Source: Roseivirga sp.
Lineage (GTDB): Bacteria > Bacteroidota > Bacteroidia > Cytophagales > Cyclobacteriaceae
Assembly (NCBI GenBank): GCA_021404565.1
Contig: JAAWWF010000008.1
Coordinates: forward strand, 186,001 to 250,000
Reading direction: 5' to 3'
DNA length: 64,000 nt
Below are positions 18,912 to 27,791 of this stretch, one piece after another. How positions within the stretch are numbered: the stretch's first letter is position 1; each line of letters opens with the position of its first letter. A model generated the notes under the pieces. That model worked only from the letters and a program-made list of their open reading frames with translations, had not been told where the DNA came from and searched no databases. The position numbers and the translations under genes were made by a program.

Positions 18912-19292
18912 TTATTGAGTGAGTCCAAGTCTGGGGAATTGCTTTCGGACAAATGCGAATATCTCCTCAGGTAGTTTATTCAGATCCGATTTCTGATCTA
19001 AGCACACCGACAGGTGACCTTCTTCTGTGGCTTTTACCAGCTGATAAAAATTGCCGTAGCCTATGATCAGATGGTTGAGTCCTCCGCAATCAATATTCCC
19101 TCTTTGACCTGCGAGCATCAGGAGGCTTGGGTTGACAAGTAACTCTTCGTAACGGTCTGTTTCAGAAGCCGAGGCTCCTGCAGTCACATCATCTTTTTGC
19201 CTGTAGATAAGGTCTCCTGCATGATAAACTGCCACATACCGGATGTTCGGTGAAAAGTCCAGCAAAGCCTCGATGATTTGTTGGCTATTCAT
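18912..19292 (-). CDS. Small unknown protein, possibly Roadblock/LC7-like
   Basis: A 126-residue soluble protein without signal peptide. The pattern of an N-terminal helix, a strand with RYVAVYHAGDLIY, a loop, a helix, and then strands GNIDCGGLNHLIIGYGNFYQLV and GHLSVCLDQ looks like the Roadblock/longin-type alpha-beta fold, but I do not recognise the family with certainty. Its start overlaps the end of the upstream permease gene by 8 bp and the next permease follows after 24 bp, so it is embedded in the permease operon. A role as a small regulator or scaffold of these permeases is only a positional inference. Confidence 0.6.
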   Translation of the reverse strand: MNSQQIIEALLDFSPNIRYVAVYHAGDLIYRQKDDVTAGASASETDRYEELLVNPSLLMLAGQRGNIDCGGLNHLIIGYGNFYQLVKATEEGHLSVCLDQKSDLNKLPEEIFAFVRKQFPRLGLTQ

Positions 19293-21948
19293 TTCTAAGT
19301 CCGTTTACCGGCTTCATTACTGCAGCCTTGAGCGATTGGTAGCTTACCGTGAGTACCGCGATGCCAATGGCAGTGATGGCGGCAATGGCAAAAATATCCC
19401 AGGAGAGGGTCGTCTTGTATTGAAATTCATTGAGCCAGTCACGCATGACATACCATGCAATGGGCATCGCAATGAAAAGGGCTATCAATACCGGTTTCAG
19501 GAAATTGAAACCCAAAGACCGGAGCACGTGATTCATCGAGGCGCCTAACACAAGGCGAATACTGATTTCTTTGTTGCGCTGCTCTACCATAAATACGGAG
19601 AGGGCAAATAGTCCCAGGCAAGCTACAAATACTGCGAAAATGGCAAAGCTGGTAAAGATGTTTCCGGTGCGGGATACATCATCGTACATGCGGGCAAAGC
19701 GTTCATCCAGAAAATCATAGGCAATGGGTTGCTCTGGTGCCACCTTGTCCCAGGTATCGTTGATAGAGGCCATGACGGTAGCAATCTCGTCCGTATTTAC
19801 CTTTACAGACATGGTGCGATTGCTATTTCCCAATACAATACCGAGACCTTCGATTTCGCCTTTCAGAGATTCGTAGTGAAAATTTTCAATTACGCCAACG
19901 ATGGTCCAGACCTGAGAATTGTCAGAGCTGTTCGTGATTTTCTTACCTATAGGGTCGGTGATTCCGAGCTCTTTGATCATTTGCTGGTTGACCACAATGG
20001 CACTGGAATCCGTGGCCATTTCTGTAGAAAAATCACGCCCTTCCAGGAGCTTGATCCCTAGGGTTGAAACATAGTCATAGTCAACTCTCCAGATTTCAGC
20101 ACCCAGTCCCTGGTCCATTTGTGTCCGGCCATCTTTCCAAAAGAGATTACCATTTCTGTAAGTACCGGCAACGGGTAGATAGCTACTGACCGTCACATTC
20201 TCTACACCGGGCAGCTGTAGCAAGGCGTTCTTAAGGGCGGGTACCCTATCACCCAGGGTATTGGTGCCTGAAAGTGTTACCACCTGCTCTTTGTCAAAGC
20301 CGATTTCCGTATTCATGATATAGTTCATCTGCCGACTTACCACCAGGGTGGCAATGATGAGGGCCACGGAAGTAGTGAACTGAAATACCACCAAAACTCC
20401 TCTCAGACCTGATTTTTTAGCCCCGAGACTTACAGAGCCTTTCAGCACCTGTATGGGTTTGAAAGAGGAGAGATAAAAGGCCGGATAGATACCTGCCATG
20501 GTGCCGATCAAAAGAGAAGCCAGTGCAAGTCCTGGTACAAACCACCATTCGGATAAGGGCAGTACGAGCGTTTTATCTGCCATAATATTGAAGTAGGGGA
20601 GCAGTAGAGAAGTGAGCAAAACTCCGAGTACGAAGGAGAGTATGCTAAACATCACCGACTCAATCAGGAATTGTATGATCAGGTCATGCTTTTGAGAACC
20701 GATTGCCTTTCTAAGCCCTACTTCCATAGCCCGGTTAGTAGACTTGGCGGTAGAAAGGTTAATGAAGTTCACTACTGCGATTAAAAGAATAAGGCCGGCA
20801 ATTGCTCCGAAGAGCCAAACGAATTTGATATTCCCATGCTCAAAGGGATCACTGATACCTTCTGGATACAGGTGGATGTCAGCTACCGGTTGTAGCTCGT
20901 ATTTCATTTTGTCTACAAACTCCTGAGCGTTCACGTTGCCTCTGGCTTGTTGAAGTGGTAGCACGTATTTGGTCGCCATTTCGTGAAGTTTGGCTTCCAG
21001 GGCTTCGGGGCTTGCTTTTTCGCTAAGTCGGATATAGGTGGGGTAATTATTGGCGCCCCAGTTACCTTGCTCACCATTATAAAATTCGACAGCGGTAAGA
21101 CTTACCAGAAAGTCATATTGAAAATGAGATCTGTGGATGGGTTGATCCATGACCCCGGTTACTTTCAAAGGGTTTGATGCATTTTCATTTAAAATCATCA
21201 GCTGCCCGATCGGGTTTTCACCTGGGAAGAACTTATCAGCTTTGCTTTTTGAAAGCACAATAGTGTTGGCCTCCTGCAATGCTGAGTGATCTCCCATCAG
21301 CATAGGAGTTTCAAAGAGTTCAAGAATGGTAGGATCAGCATAGATGAAATTGTCCTCATTCGAGTTTTGAGGACTTTCTGCCTTTCTAAGCTGATTATTA
21401 CCACCACCAATTACCGTAGGGGTAATTCTGCCTACCATTTCTACCTCCGGGTAGTCGGCCAAAAGGGCCTGGGCAGTAGGGGCAGGCATCCACGCCATTT
21501 TAAACTCATTGCCGTAGTATACCGTCTGAGCAATACGGTAAAAGCGATCATTGTTTTCGTAATGCTGATCGTAGCTGAGCTCATCTTTTATATAGAGTGC
21601 TATGAGCAGACAGGCTGCAATGCCAAGAGCAAAGCCTCCGATTTTCACAGAGGAATACATCTTCTGCTTGAGCAGGTTCCTCCGGGCCGTTTTGAAATAA
21701 TTCTTGTACATACCTAAACTGTTGCGTTTTTGAGATTCTTTAAAAAACCGGATGAGGCCTGGCCTGAAAAGCTGGGCTACATCCTTGATGAAAAGCCATT
21801 TGGCCTTTCGTTGACCTTTTTTATGAAGCCGGATTTCAAAACGCTCCAACAGGTCTCCTTCCAGGCCCTCGACTATGTCGGGGTCGCAGAACCACCTGAA
21901 CAGGCGGAGAAAGAGGGCTGAAGGCCTTACATCGTTATCCGGACTCAT
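19285..21948 (-). CDS. MacB-like ABC transporter permease with N-terminal prefix domain 2
   Basis: An 887-residue permease, first structural gene after the PadR regulator (5-bp gap). Its prefix domain is recognisably the same type (FLRLFRWFCDPDIVEGLEG, DLLERFEIRLHKKGQRKAKW) but does not share the recent near-identity seen between the two downstream paralogues. The order is helix (about 98-120), periplasmic domain, FtsX core with the MEVGLRKAIGSQK loop, second helix and periplasmic domain, then FtsX core with NKEISIRLVLGAS, ending MKPVNGLRNE. No ATPase is associated. Likely part of an inducible envelope-stress or efflux system. Confidence 0.9.
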   Translation of the reverse strand: MSPDNDVRPSALFLRLFRWFCDPDIVEGLEGDLLERFEIRLHKKGQRKAKWLFIKDVAQLFRPGLIRFFKESQKRNSLGMYKNYFKTARRNLLKQKMYSSVKIGGFALGIAACLLIALYIKDELSYDQHYENNDRFYRIAQTVYYGNEFKMAWMPAPTAQALLADYPEVEMVGRITPTVIGGGNNQLRKAESPQNSNEDNFIYADPTILELFETPMLMGDHSALQEANTIVLSKSKADKFFPGENPIGQLMILNENASNPLKVTGVMDQPIHRSHFQYDFLVSLTAVEFYNGEQGNWGANNYPTYIRLSEKASPEALEAKLHEMATKYVLPLQQARGNVNAQEFVDKMKYELQPVADIHLYPEGISDPFEHGNIKFVWLFGAIAGLILLIAVVNFINLSTAKSTNRAMEVGLRKAIGSQKHDLIIQFLIESVMFSILSFVLGVLLTSLLLPYFNIMADKTLVLPLSEWWFVPGLALASLLIGTMAGIYPAFYLSSFKPIQVLKGSVSLGAKKSGLRGVLVVFQFTTSVALIIATLVVSRQMNYIMNTEIGFDKEQVVTLSGTNTLGDRVPALKNALLQLPGVENVTVSSYLPVAGTYRNGNLFWKDGRTQMDQGLGAEIWRVDYDYVSTLGIKLLEGRDFSTEMATDSSAIVVNQQMIKELGITDPIGKKITNSSDNSQVWTIVGVIENFHYESLKGEIEGLGIVLGNSNRTMSVKVNTDEIATVMASINDTWDKVAPEQPIAYDFLDERFARMYDDVSRTGNIFTSFAIFAVFVACLGLFALSVFMVEQRNKEISIRLVLGASMNHVLRSLGFNFLKPVLIALFIAMPIAWYVMRDWLNEFQYKTTLSWDIFAIAAITAIGIAVLTVSYQSLKAAVMKPVNGLRNE

Positions 21949-21953
21949 GTTTA

Positions 21954-22274
21954 TTAAGCTAAATCAGGTATAGCATCCCACAATCCCAGTCTTTGATCTT
22001 TTGACTGTCTTAGCACTTCCTTCCCTAAATTGGTGACCTTGAAGTAGCGCTTGCGTTTGCCGCCCCGCATTTTGGTAGCTTCGCCCATTTCTGATTCGAG
22101 GTAGCCCTTTGTTTCCAGGCGCTTTAATACTGTTTGTAAAGAGCCTATGCTTACCGATCGATTAAGTCGAGTTTCCATTTCCTCGATGATTGCAACTCCG
22201 TAGGCTTCTCCATGCAGAATGGCCACGGTGAGCATCACGATTTCTTCGAACTCTCCCAAGTGATGTTTACCCAT
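21954..22274 (-). CDS. PadR-family transcriptional regulator
   Basis: A 106-residue winged-helix regulator. The ATG at 22274 starts MGKHHLGEFEEIVMLTVAIL, the normal PadR N-terminus; a longer reading frame to 22337 would run through the candidate operator. The recognition region (GSLQTVLKRLETKGYLESEM) and basic wing (RGGKRKRYFKVT) are clear. It has the short form without the large C-terminal dimerisation domain. It heads the three-permease operon and probably represses it; PadR regulators in this context usually respond to drugs or envelope-active compounds. Confidence 0.9.
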   Translation of the reverse strand: MGKHHLGEFEEIVMLTVAILHGEAYGVAIIEEMETRLNRSVSIGSLQTVLKRLETKGYLESEMGEATKMRGGKRKRYFKVTNLGKEVLRQSKDQRLGLWDAIPDLA

Positions 22275-22281
22275 GATTTTT

Positions 22282-22370
22282 ATATTTACCTTAAACGTAG
22301 TTATTATAGAGACTGCTTCCAAGTTAAAAAGTTGCATTTTTACCTTAATTGTAGTTTTAATAAATGCAAC
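22282..22370 (-). promoter_or_regulatory. PadR promoter region with direct and inverted repeats
   Basis: Two 21-nt direct repeats start exactly 54 bp apart (22282-22302 and 22336-22356). On the minus strand both read AACTAC-2 nt-TTAAGGTAAA-1 nt-AT, differing at three positions. The upstream copy is enclosed by a 9-bp inverted repeat, GTTGCATTT (22331-22339) and AAATGCAAC (22362-22370). They lie directly before the PadR start codon and probably are its autoregulatory binding sites and promoter. Confidence 0.55.
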
Positions 22371-22434
22371 CAGAGGAAGATTCTAAGAGTAAATCGTTGA
22401 ATACAGAGGGATAGAGCCGATTTAGGTGCTGATC

Positions 22435-22794
22435 CTAAATCTTCTTTTTTGTAAAGATGTACATCCAGATAACTCGCGATGCTCTGAAGTTGGGGAAGAG
22501 CAAAACGACCAGTACCAGGGTAATGATGAGCATAATCATATCAACAGAGAGGTCCACTCCAATGGTCCAGATGATAAAATATACGGCCATGGCCTGGGCG
22601 ATGGTCAGTCCGTAGCTGATAAACATGGCACCAAAGAAGTAGCCGGGCTCACGCTCAAACTTATACTCACATACGGGGCAGGTGGTGTTCATCTCGGGGC
22701 CTTTGAGCTTTAGAATATTACCACCAGAGGCAAATACTGAGCCCTTTTCACAATTCGGACATTTTGATTTCACGATGGGGCCTAGTCTGAGCAT
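22435..22794 (-). CDS. DUF983 membrane protein with zinc ribbon
   Basis: A 119-residue protein. The N-terminal half carries two CxxC pairs (CPNC near residue 12 and CPVC near 39), a rubredoxin-like zinc ribbon; the C-terminal half has two membrane helices. This is the DUF983 family, common in Alphaproteobacteria and Bacteroidota and sometimes found near cytochrome oxidase genes; function unknown. It is divergent from the AraC gene at 22850 and has its own TACCTTTG -7 box. Confidence 0.85.
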   Translation of the reverse strand: MLRLGPIVKSKCPNCEKGSVFASGGNILKLKGPEMNTTCPVCEYKFEREPGYFFGAMFISYGLTIAQAMAVYFIIWTIGVDLSVDMIMLIITLVLVVLLFPNFRASRVIWMYIFTKKKI

Positions 22795-22816
22795 AACACC
22801 TTGTTTTTGTTGAAAA

Positions 22817-22824
22817 CAAAGGTA
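22817..22824 (-). promoter_or_regulatory. Bacteroidota -7 promoter box of the DUF983 gene
   Basis: TACCTTTG on the minus strand fits the TAnnTTTG consensus and ends 22 nt before the DUF983 start codon. I could not find a convincing -33 TTTG at the usual distance. Confidence 0.45.
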
Positions 22825-22849
22825 CTTGATGAGTTAATACACAGCTACC

Positions 22850-23791
22850 ATGAATGACTTCAATAGTAGGATAATTCGGACATTTGATGCAGATTTGAGT
22901 ATGGTTGATATCCCTGTTTTACATCTGGATGATTTTCTGCTCAGGCAGGGAAGGGGAGTCTATGTGAACAGGCTTAAAGATCACCTGGTACAGCATCACA
23001 ACAAAATATCTGTTCCCCACAGACACGATTTCTATCTGACCGTATTTTTTACTTCAGGTGAGGGGATTCATGAGATTGACTTTGTCCGCCATGTGGTGAG
23101 GCCGGGGCACTGTTATGCCTTAAACCCTGGCCAGATACATCATTGGAAGCTTTCTGAAGATACCGATGGCTTCGTTTTCTTTCATTCTGCCGATTTCAGC
23201 CAGACGGCCAGCCTGGAGGGGGGAGGTTTTGAAGCTGAGAATTTTCCTTTTTTCTATTCCCGTCAGAATAGTTCGGAAATCGGGTTGAGTTCAGAAAAAC
23301 AGACGTTGCTCAAGCCCTGGTTTGAAGTATTGCTTCAGGAGAGCAAGCATAACGAACCAAGAAAACTTTCAAAGCAACATGCACTGATCACGCTTATCTA
23401 TATAGAGTTACAACGCGCTTATGATCCAGTGGGAGTGAAGGTAAGTGAGAGTGGCTATGGTAGCTTGCTAAAGGCTTTTGAATCGGAGGTAGACCAGCAC
23501 TTTAAGGATATCAAGTCGCCTGCTCAATATGCAGAACGCCTGCATATTACCCCAAAACACCTGAACAGGGTGAGTAATGAGATTTTGGGTAAGACTGCCA
23601 CTCAGATCATTGCCGACAGGGTGATACTGGAGGCGAAAAGGTTATTGGCCAGCCGCAAGTATGCTGTATCTCAGGTAGCTGATGAGCTCGGCTATGAAGA
23701 CTATTCTTACTTTTCAAGGCTTTTTAAGAAACATCAGGGCCTGAGCCCAAGGCAGTTTTACGAAGACTATGTATTGCCGAAAGAGGGATGA
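22850..23791 (+). CDS. AraC-family transcriptional regulator with cupin sensor
   Basis: A 313-residue protein. The N-terminal part is an AraC-binding cupin barrel (VPHRHDFYLTVFFTSGEG, then RPGHCYALNPGQIHHWKL); the C-terminal part is the double helix-turn-helix (AERLHITPKHLNRVSNEILG, VSQVADELGYEDYSYFSRLF, KHQGLSPRQF). Members of this subgroup in Bacteroidota often sit beside the transporter or reductase they control, but here the neighbours are a divergent DUF983 gene and a convergent small membrane-protein gene (2-bp gap), so no target is evident. Confidence 0.9.
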   Translation: MNDFNSRIIRTFDADLSMVDIPVLHLDDFLLRQGRGVYVNRLKDHLVQHHNKISVPHRHDFYLTVFFTSGEGIHEIDFVRHVVRPGHCYALNPGQIHHWKLSEDTDGFVFFHSADFSQTASLEGGGFEAENFPFFYSRQNSSEIGLSSEKQTLLKPWFEVLLQESKHNEPRKLSKQHALITLIYIELQRAYDPVGVKVSESGYGSLLKAFESEVDQHFKDIKSPAQYAERLHITPKHLNRVSNEILGKTATQIIADRVILEAKRLLASRKYAVSQVADELGYEDYSYFSRLFKKHQGLSPRQFYEDYVLPKEG

Positions 23792-23793
23792 AA

Positions 23794-24045
23794 TCAGCCC
23801 TTGTTTCTTTTACAGAGCTCAGTTTTTATAGCCGCAGCCTTTTGACTGTAGTAGACTGTGAATGGAGTAAGGATGGCAACGAATCCGGCAAAACCTCCTT
23901 GTGTTTCGCCTAATATGAGAAGCGTAATAATGGTTAGCATAATCAGGATCATAGAGCCTAAAAAAATGCCGCTGTTAAGGTTAGCTCTTCTTAATTTTTC
24001 TTTCAACAATTCAGTTGAAATCGCTGTATAGTTTTCTTTTTTCAT
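23794..24045 (-). CDS. Small two-helix membrane protein
   Basis: An 83-residue protein: a charged N-terminal helix (about 1-24), two membrane segments (about 26-46 and 50-66) and a basic tail. The sequence gives no function. The start codon overlaps the stop of the T9SS-exported protein gene (ATGA), so the two are translationally coupled; whether that reflects function is unknown. Confidence 0.6.
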   Translation of the reverse strand: MKKENYTAISTELLKEKLRRANLNSGIFLGSMILIMLTIITLLILGETQGGFAGFVAILTPFTVYYSQKAAAIKTELCKRNKG

Positions 24046-25340
24046 CTCATAATGGTTACGGTACCTTTTTGGCTATGGTTTTCACCGAAAAGGTCGGTAT
24101 AGCTGATTCTCCAGTAATAGGTAGATGCCGGAGCTGGTTCATCACTGGGTAAGTGGCCATTCCATTCAATATTCAGGTTTTGTGTGGTGTAGATGTTCTC
24201 TCCCCATCTGTTATAAATTACCGTTCGCATGCTGGTGATTCCTGAAATTCTGATAGGGATAAACAAGTCGTTCTTCTGATCTCCATTTGGCGTAAAGGCG
24301 TTTGGCATTTCCAGTATGGCTTCACAGTTGTCTAGCAGTATGGTAACAGTATGACTGGTGACACACTGGTCAATCGTAAGCGTCACGCTATAAGTGCCTG
24401 CATCGGTTGCAGTAAAAGTGGAACCTGTGGAGCCGTCCTGCCACAGAAAATCGGCAGCAGGGTCAAAGGCATCGAGAATGATCTCTTCACCCGGGCAAAT
24501 CATCAGGTCAGTAGTAAGTTCCACAACGGGAGCCTCTTGCAGGGTCACCTCAAAAGTCTCGCGAATCACACATTCTCCCAGGGTAATATCCACAGTATAA
24601 GTGCCGTTCTCATTGATCTCAATTTCAGGGGTGCTGGCTCCCGTGCTCCAGTCAAATGCCTGTGCATCTGCGGCCAGAAAGGCATTCAGGTTGATGCTTT
24701 CGTTTTCACAAAGCACCAACTCGTGCACTTCGGGAGCATTAACTTCTTCTATGACCAGATTGTCTACCAGAACATGCCCGAAATTAAGGTCAGGTCCCGT
24801 GAATCGCCCTTCAAGCCAGATGGCATTCAGGTCCTGATCGGGAGTGAAGTAGCTTACATATCTTCTCCAGTCTTCATGGTTAATGTTATCATATTCGACT
24901 ATTATTTCATCGCGACTGCATAGTGAAGTACCGCCACTGACCTGAATGTTTATCGGGCCTGTGAACTGGGTAATGCCTACGGCTGTTCCAAAGGTAGGCT
25001 CAATCGACATATACATTTCTACACGGTAACACTTACCTGCCTCCAGGGGATTGTTAAGTACCTGGGCCAATTCTTCACAGGTTTCTGAAGTTGCCGGGTT
25101 TGCAGTATAGTTAGAGCCCCGACAGACCATATCGATGTAGGTATCACCATGCTGTGGGGGTTTGGTTACTCCCCAGGTTCCGGGCTGAATGTCTACAGTG
25201 CTACTGGCCAGGCAACTGATCCAGTTGTCAGGTGTTCGGGTACCCGGTATACCTTCCAGAGAACCATTGGTAAGTATTTGTCCAAAGCCGGGTATGGCAA
25301 TAAGGAGCAAAAAGAGTAAAATGAACAATTGACGAAACAC
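24042..25340 (-). CDS. T9SS type B exported protein (gliding-motility-associated C-terminal domain)
   Basis: A 432-residue protein with a signal peptide (about 1-20), an N-terminal region resembling a carbohydrate-binding or jelly-roll domain (NGSLEGIPGTRTPDNWISC; LVDNLVIEE, about 22-205), two short Ig-like repeats each with a FDWSTG/FLWQDGSTG-type motif (about 210-335) and a C-terminal type B sorting domain opening with PNAFTPNGDQKNDLF (about 340-432). The protein should be exported through the type IX secretion system and stay on or leave the cell surface. Adhesion or glycan binding is plausible but not shown. Confidence 0.9.
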   Translation of the reverse strand: MFRQLFILLFLLLIAIPGFGQILTNGSLEGIPGTRTPDNWISCLASSTVDIQPGTWGVTKPPQHGDTYIDMVCRGSNYTANPATSETCEELAQVLNNPLEAGKCYRVEMYMSIEPTFGTAVGITQFTGPINIQVSGGTSLCSRDEIIVEYDNINHEDWRRYVSYFTPDQDLNAIWLEGRFTGPDLNFGHVLVDNLVIEEVNAPEVHELVLCENESINLNAFLAADAQAFDWSTGASTPEIEINENGTYTVDITLGECVIRETFEVTLQEAPVVELTTDLMICPGEEIILDAFDPAADFLWQDGSTGSTFTATDAGTYSVTLTIDQCVTSHTVTILLDNCEAILEMPNAFTPNGDQKNDLFIPIRISGITSMRTVIYNRWGENIYTTQNLNIEWNGHLPSDEPAPASTYYWRISYTDLFGENHSQKGTVTIMR

Positions 25341-25416
25341 TATCTAAATCTATGCAAACATAGGCAGCCCTCAAACTAAGATGTGTCGATTATATCTGCT
25401 GAGTAACAAAATCAGG

Positions 25417-26802
25417 CTATTTTACCACTGATTGAAGAAAGCCCCTGGCGATCATATTCAGGGCGGGCTTTCCCTGAATGCCAAAGGAGTTGTTGTTGCC
25501 ATCGCTGGTGCCGCGCGATTGCCATTGCCAGACATGCACACCGGCAAACCACTTTTCTTTCCATACAGTGTTGAAAAAGGACTGATAGCAGAGCGCTTGG
25601 GTCTTTTTGGAGATTTTACGGTAAAAACGGTTTTGAAAGTTGTTCCATTCCCAGGGGGCTATCCCGGCATTAGGGGTGCTTTTATAACCCAGTTCCGTAA
25701 ACAGAATGGGTTTGTCAAAGCGTTCGTGAAGGTCCGCCAGTTTTTGGAAATGTGATCTCCATCCCTTTTCCAGCTCTTTCAATTTGGGGTATCTCCTTTT
25801 AGCAATTGGGAAATAGGCTTGAACGCCTATGAAATCGAGCTCATCCCAGAAGGGAAAGTCTTCAAGCGAGGCATCCCAGTTTGCCCCGTAGGTGAGCTTT
25901 CCCGAATATACCGAGCGAACCTTGCGAATGAGTAATCGCCAGCGCTCTGGTTTTTGCATTACAGGAGTCTTAAGTTCTGTGCCAATGCAGAAAAGTTCGA
26001 TTCCCAGCTCTTCTGCCATCCGGGCATAAGCCAGCATCAGGTTTTCATAGCTGGTAAACCACTTTTTCCAATCTTCTTCCGATTTCATTTCAATATTTGA
26101 GCGCCATACGCCTCCGCTGGTATTGCTCAGCCAGATATGCGGCTTCAGCATGATTTTAAATTGATATTGATCTGCGAGCTTCTTAATTCTTCTCAGGTTT
26201 CTGAAGTGGGGAATCGAATCATTTCTCTGGAAATTAACCCGGATAGTCGGCTGATCGTATTCTTCTTGCGAGATGTAGGGTACTAGTGTGATCCACTCAA
26301 AGTTGTTGGTCTTCAGAATCTCCAGGTCCAGGCTGTCCTGTAGCAAATCGAATACATGGATACCTCTTTGCTTCTGGTCGATGAGGTGTAGGTTTCGGGA
26401 AGTGCCGGTTTGGTTTTCGATCGTATGGTCCCACTGGTAATCAAAGCTTTCATTCAGACGATAGCCATCTATAAGTTGTAGTGTACCCCAAATGATTAAG
26501 GTAGGGGTAATTAGCTTAAGGCCAACGCCTTTGATAAGTCCCGGAAGTCTCTTCCTTTTATAATCCCGGGTCAATGACCGGGCCAGGACAAAAGCAAGGT
26601 AGGGTAGCAAAGCCAGAAAATAAGCAGCCGTAAAGCGGGTGAGGGCTGCTGAGAGCTGAAGCCACAGACTGAAATCGCTTCCATTTCCAAAATCATTGAA
26701 AATTACCAGAAGGTATAGCCCCAGGAGGATCAGCACCACGGTGGCTGCATACCACAGACCCAGGGTTTTCAGTTCTTTGACAACTCCTTTCTTATTCACC
26801 AC
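25417..26802 (-). CDS. Membrane-anchored GH113-like glycosidase
   Basis: A 461-residue protein with three N-terminal membrane helices (about 13-34, 49-76, 92-115) followed by a TIM-barrel domain of the GH113/glycoside-hydrolase TIM-barrel-like type. The acid/base and nucleophile candidates are Glu276 in CIGTELK and Glu370 in FTELGYKS, at the ends of strands 4 and 7 as in beta-mannanases of GH113. WLSNTSGGVW, NWDASLEDFPFWDELDFIG and VWQWQSRG are family-like. Fusing the barrel to three helices places it on the outer face of the inner membrane. GH113 characterised members hydrolyse beta-1,4-mannan, but similar domains occur in exopolysaccharide loci, so the substrate remains open. Confidence 0.75.
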   Translation of the reverse strand: MVNKKGVVKELKTLGLWYAATVVLILLGLYLLVIFNDFGNGSDFSLWLQLSAALTRFTAAYFLALLPYLAFVLARSLTRDYKRKRLPGLIKGVGLKLITPTLIIWGTLQLIDGYRLNESFDYQWDHTIENQTGTSRNLHLIDQKQRGIHVFDLLQDSLDLEILKTNNFEWITLVPYISQEEYDQPTIRVNFQRNDSIPHFRNLRRIKKLADQYQFKIMLKPHIWLSNTSGGVWRSNIEMKSEEDWKKWFTSYENLMLAYARMAEELGIELFCIGTELKTPVMQKPERWRLLIRKVRSVYSGKLTYGANWDASLEDFPFWDELDFIGVQAYFPIAKRRYPKLKELEKGWRSHFQKLADLHERFDKPILFTELGYKSTPNAGIAPWEWNNFQNRFYRKISKKTQALCYQSFFNTVWKEKWFAGVHVWQWQSRGTSDGNNNSFGIQGKPALNMIARGFLQSVVK

Positions 26803-26871
26803 AGGATAAACATAAGCCTATTTCTGAAGACTCAACAAGGTGAATGAGGGTAATTGGGAAAATTCAATCTA

Positions 26872-27714
26872 TCAGGGGATCCACTTAATGTCTTTGAAGT
26901 CAGGTTTCCTTTTTTCGAGGAAGGCATTGCGCCCCTCCTTGGCTTCATCTGTCATATAGGCCAGTCGGGTAGCTTCACCTGCAAATACCTGCTGACCTAC
27001 CATACCATCGTCCGTCAGGTTGAAAGCAAACTTGAGCATTTTGATAGAGGTAGGGGATTTTGCCAAAACCTCCTGTGCCCACTGATAGGCCTCGTCTTCC
27101 AGTTCTGCATGAGGAATCACTGCGTTGACCATTCCCATCTCAAAGGCATCCTGTGCGGAGTAATTGCGGCCCAGGAAGAATATCTCCCTGGCTCGTTTTT
27201 GCCCCACCATTTTGGCTAGATAGGCGGAGCCATAACCTCCGTCAAAGCTGGTAACATCAGCATCCGTTTGTTTGAATATGGCGTGTTCCTTACTGGCCAG
27301 GGTAAGGTCGCATACGGTATGTAAGCTGTGTCCACCTCCTACAGCCCAGCCTGGTACCACTGCTATCACCACCTTGGGCATAAAGCGGATCAGGCGCTGT
27401 ACTTCCAGAATGTTGAGTCTGGGCATACCGTCATCATCTACATAGCCCTGATGACCTCTGGCGTTTTGGTCACCGCCTGAGCAGAAGGCCCAGCCCCCGT
27501 CTTTGGCAGAAGGTCCCTCGCCTGAAAGCAAGACTACTCCAATGTTGGTATCTTCCCGAGCATCGTGGAAGGCCTGATACAATTCACCCACCGTTTTGGG
27601 TCTGAATGCGTTGCGTACTTCCGGCCTGTTAAAGGCTATGCGGGCTACGCCTCCACACTTTTTGTAGGTAATGTCTTCGTACTCTTTTACGGTGGTCCAA
27701 TTGATCTCGCTCAT
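26872..27714 (-). CDS. menB: 1,4-dihydroxy-2-naphthoyl-CoA synthase
   Basis: A 280-residue crotonase-fold enzyme that closes the second ring in menaquinone synthesis, turning o-succinylbenzoyl-CoA into 1,4-dihydroxy-2-naphthoyl-CoA. The MenB-specific segments are present: FNRPEVRNAFRPKTV, the oxyanion-hole FCSGGDQNARG (about 83-93), VPGWAVGGGHSLHTVCDL (about 125-142) and TSFDGGYGSAYLA (about 163-175). Full length. The rest of the men pathway is not nearby; menaquinone is the usual respiratory quinone of this phylum. Confidence 0.95.
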   Translation of the reverse strand: MSEINWTTVKEYEDITYKKCGGVARIAFNRPEVRNAFRPKTVGELYQAFHDAREDTNIGVVLLSGEGPSAKDGGWAFCSGGDQNARGHQGYVDDDGMPRLNILEVQRLIRFMPKVVIAVVPGWAVGGGHSLHTVCDLTLASKEHAIFKQTDADVTSFDGGYGSAYLAKMVGQKRAREIFFLGRNYSAQDAFEMGMVNAVIPHAELEDEAYQWAQEVLAKSPTSIKMLKFAFNLTDDGMVGQQVFAGEATRLAYMTDEAKEGRNAFLEKRKPDFKDIKWIP

Positions 27715-27791
27715 AACTCAAACTTTGTGGAGCGAAAATAGGGGATAAAGGTTTTGGGACGAAATAAAGGATTTGATTTTCTTTTTTCCAA

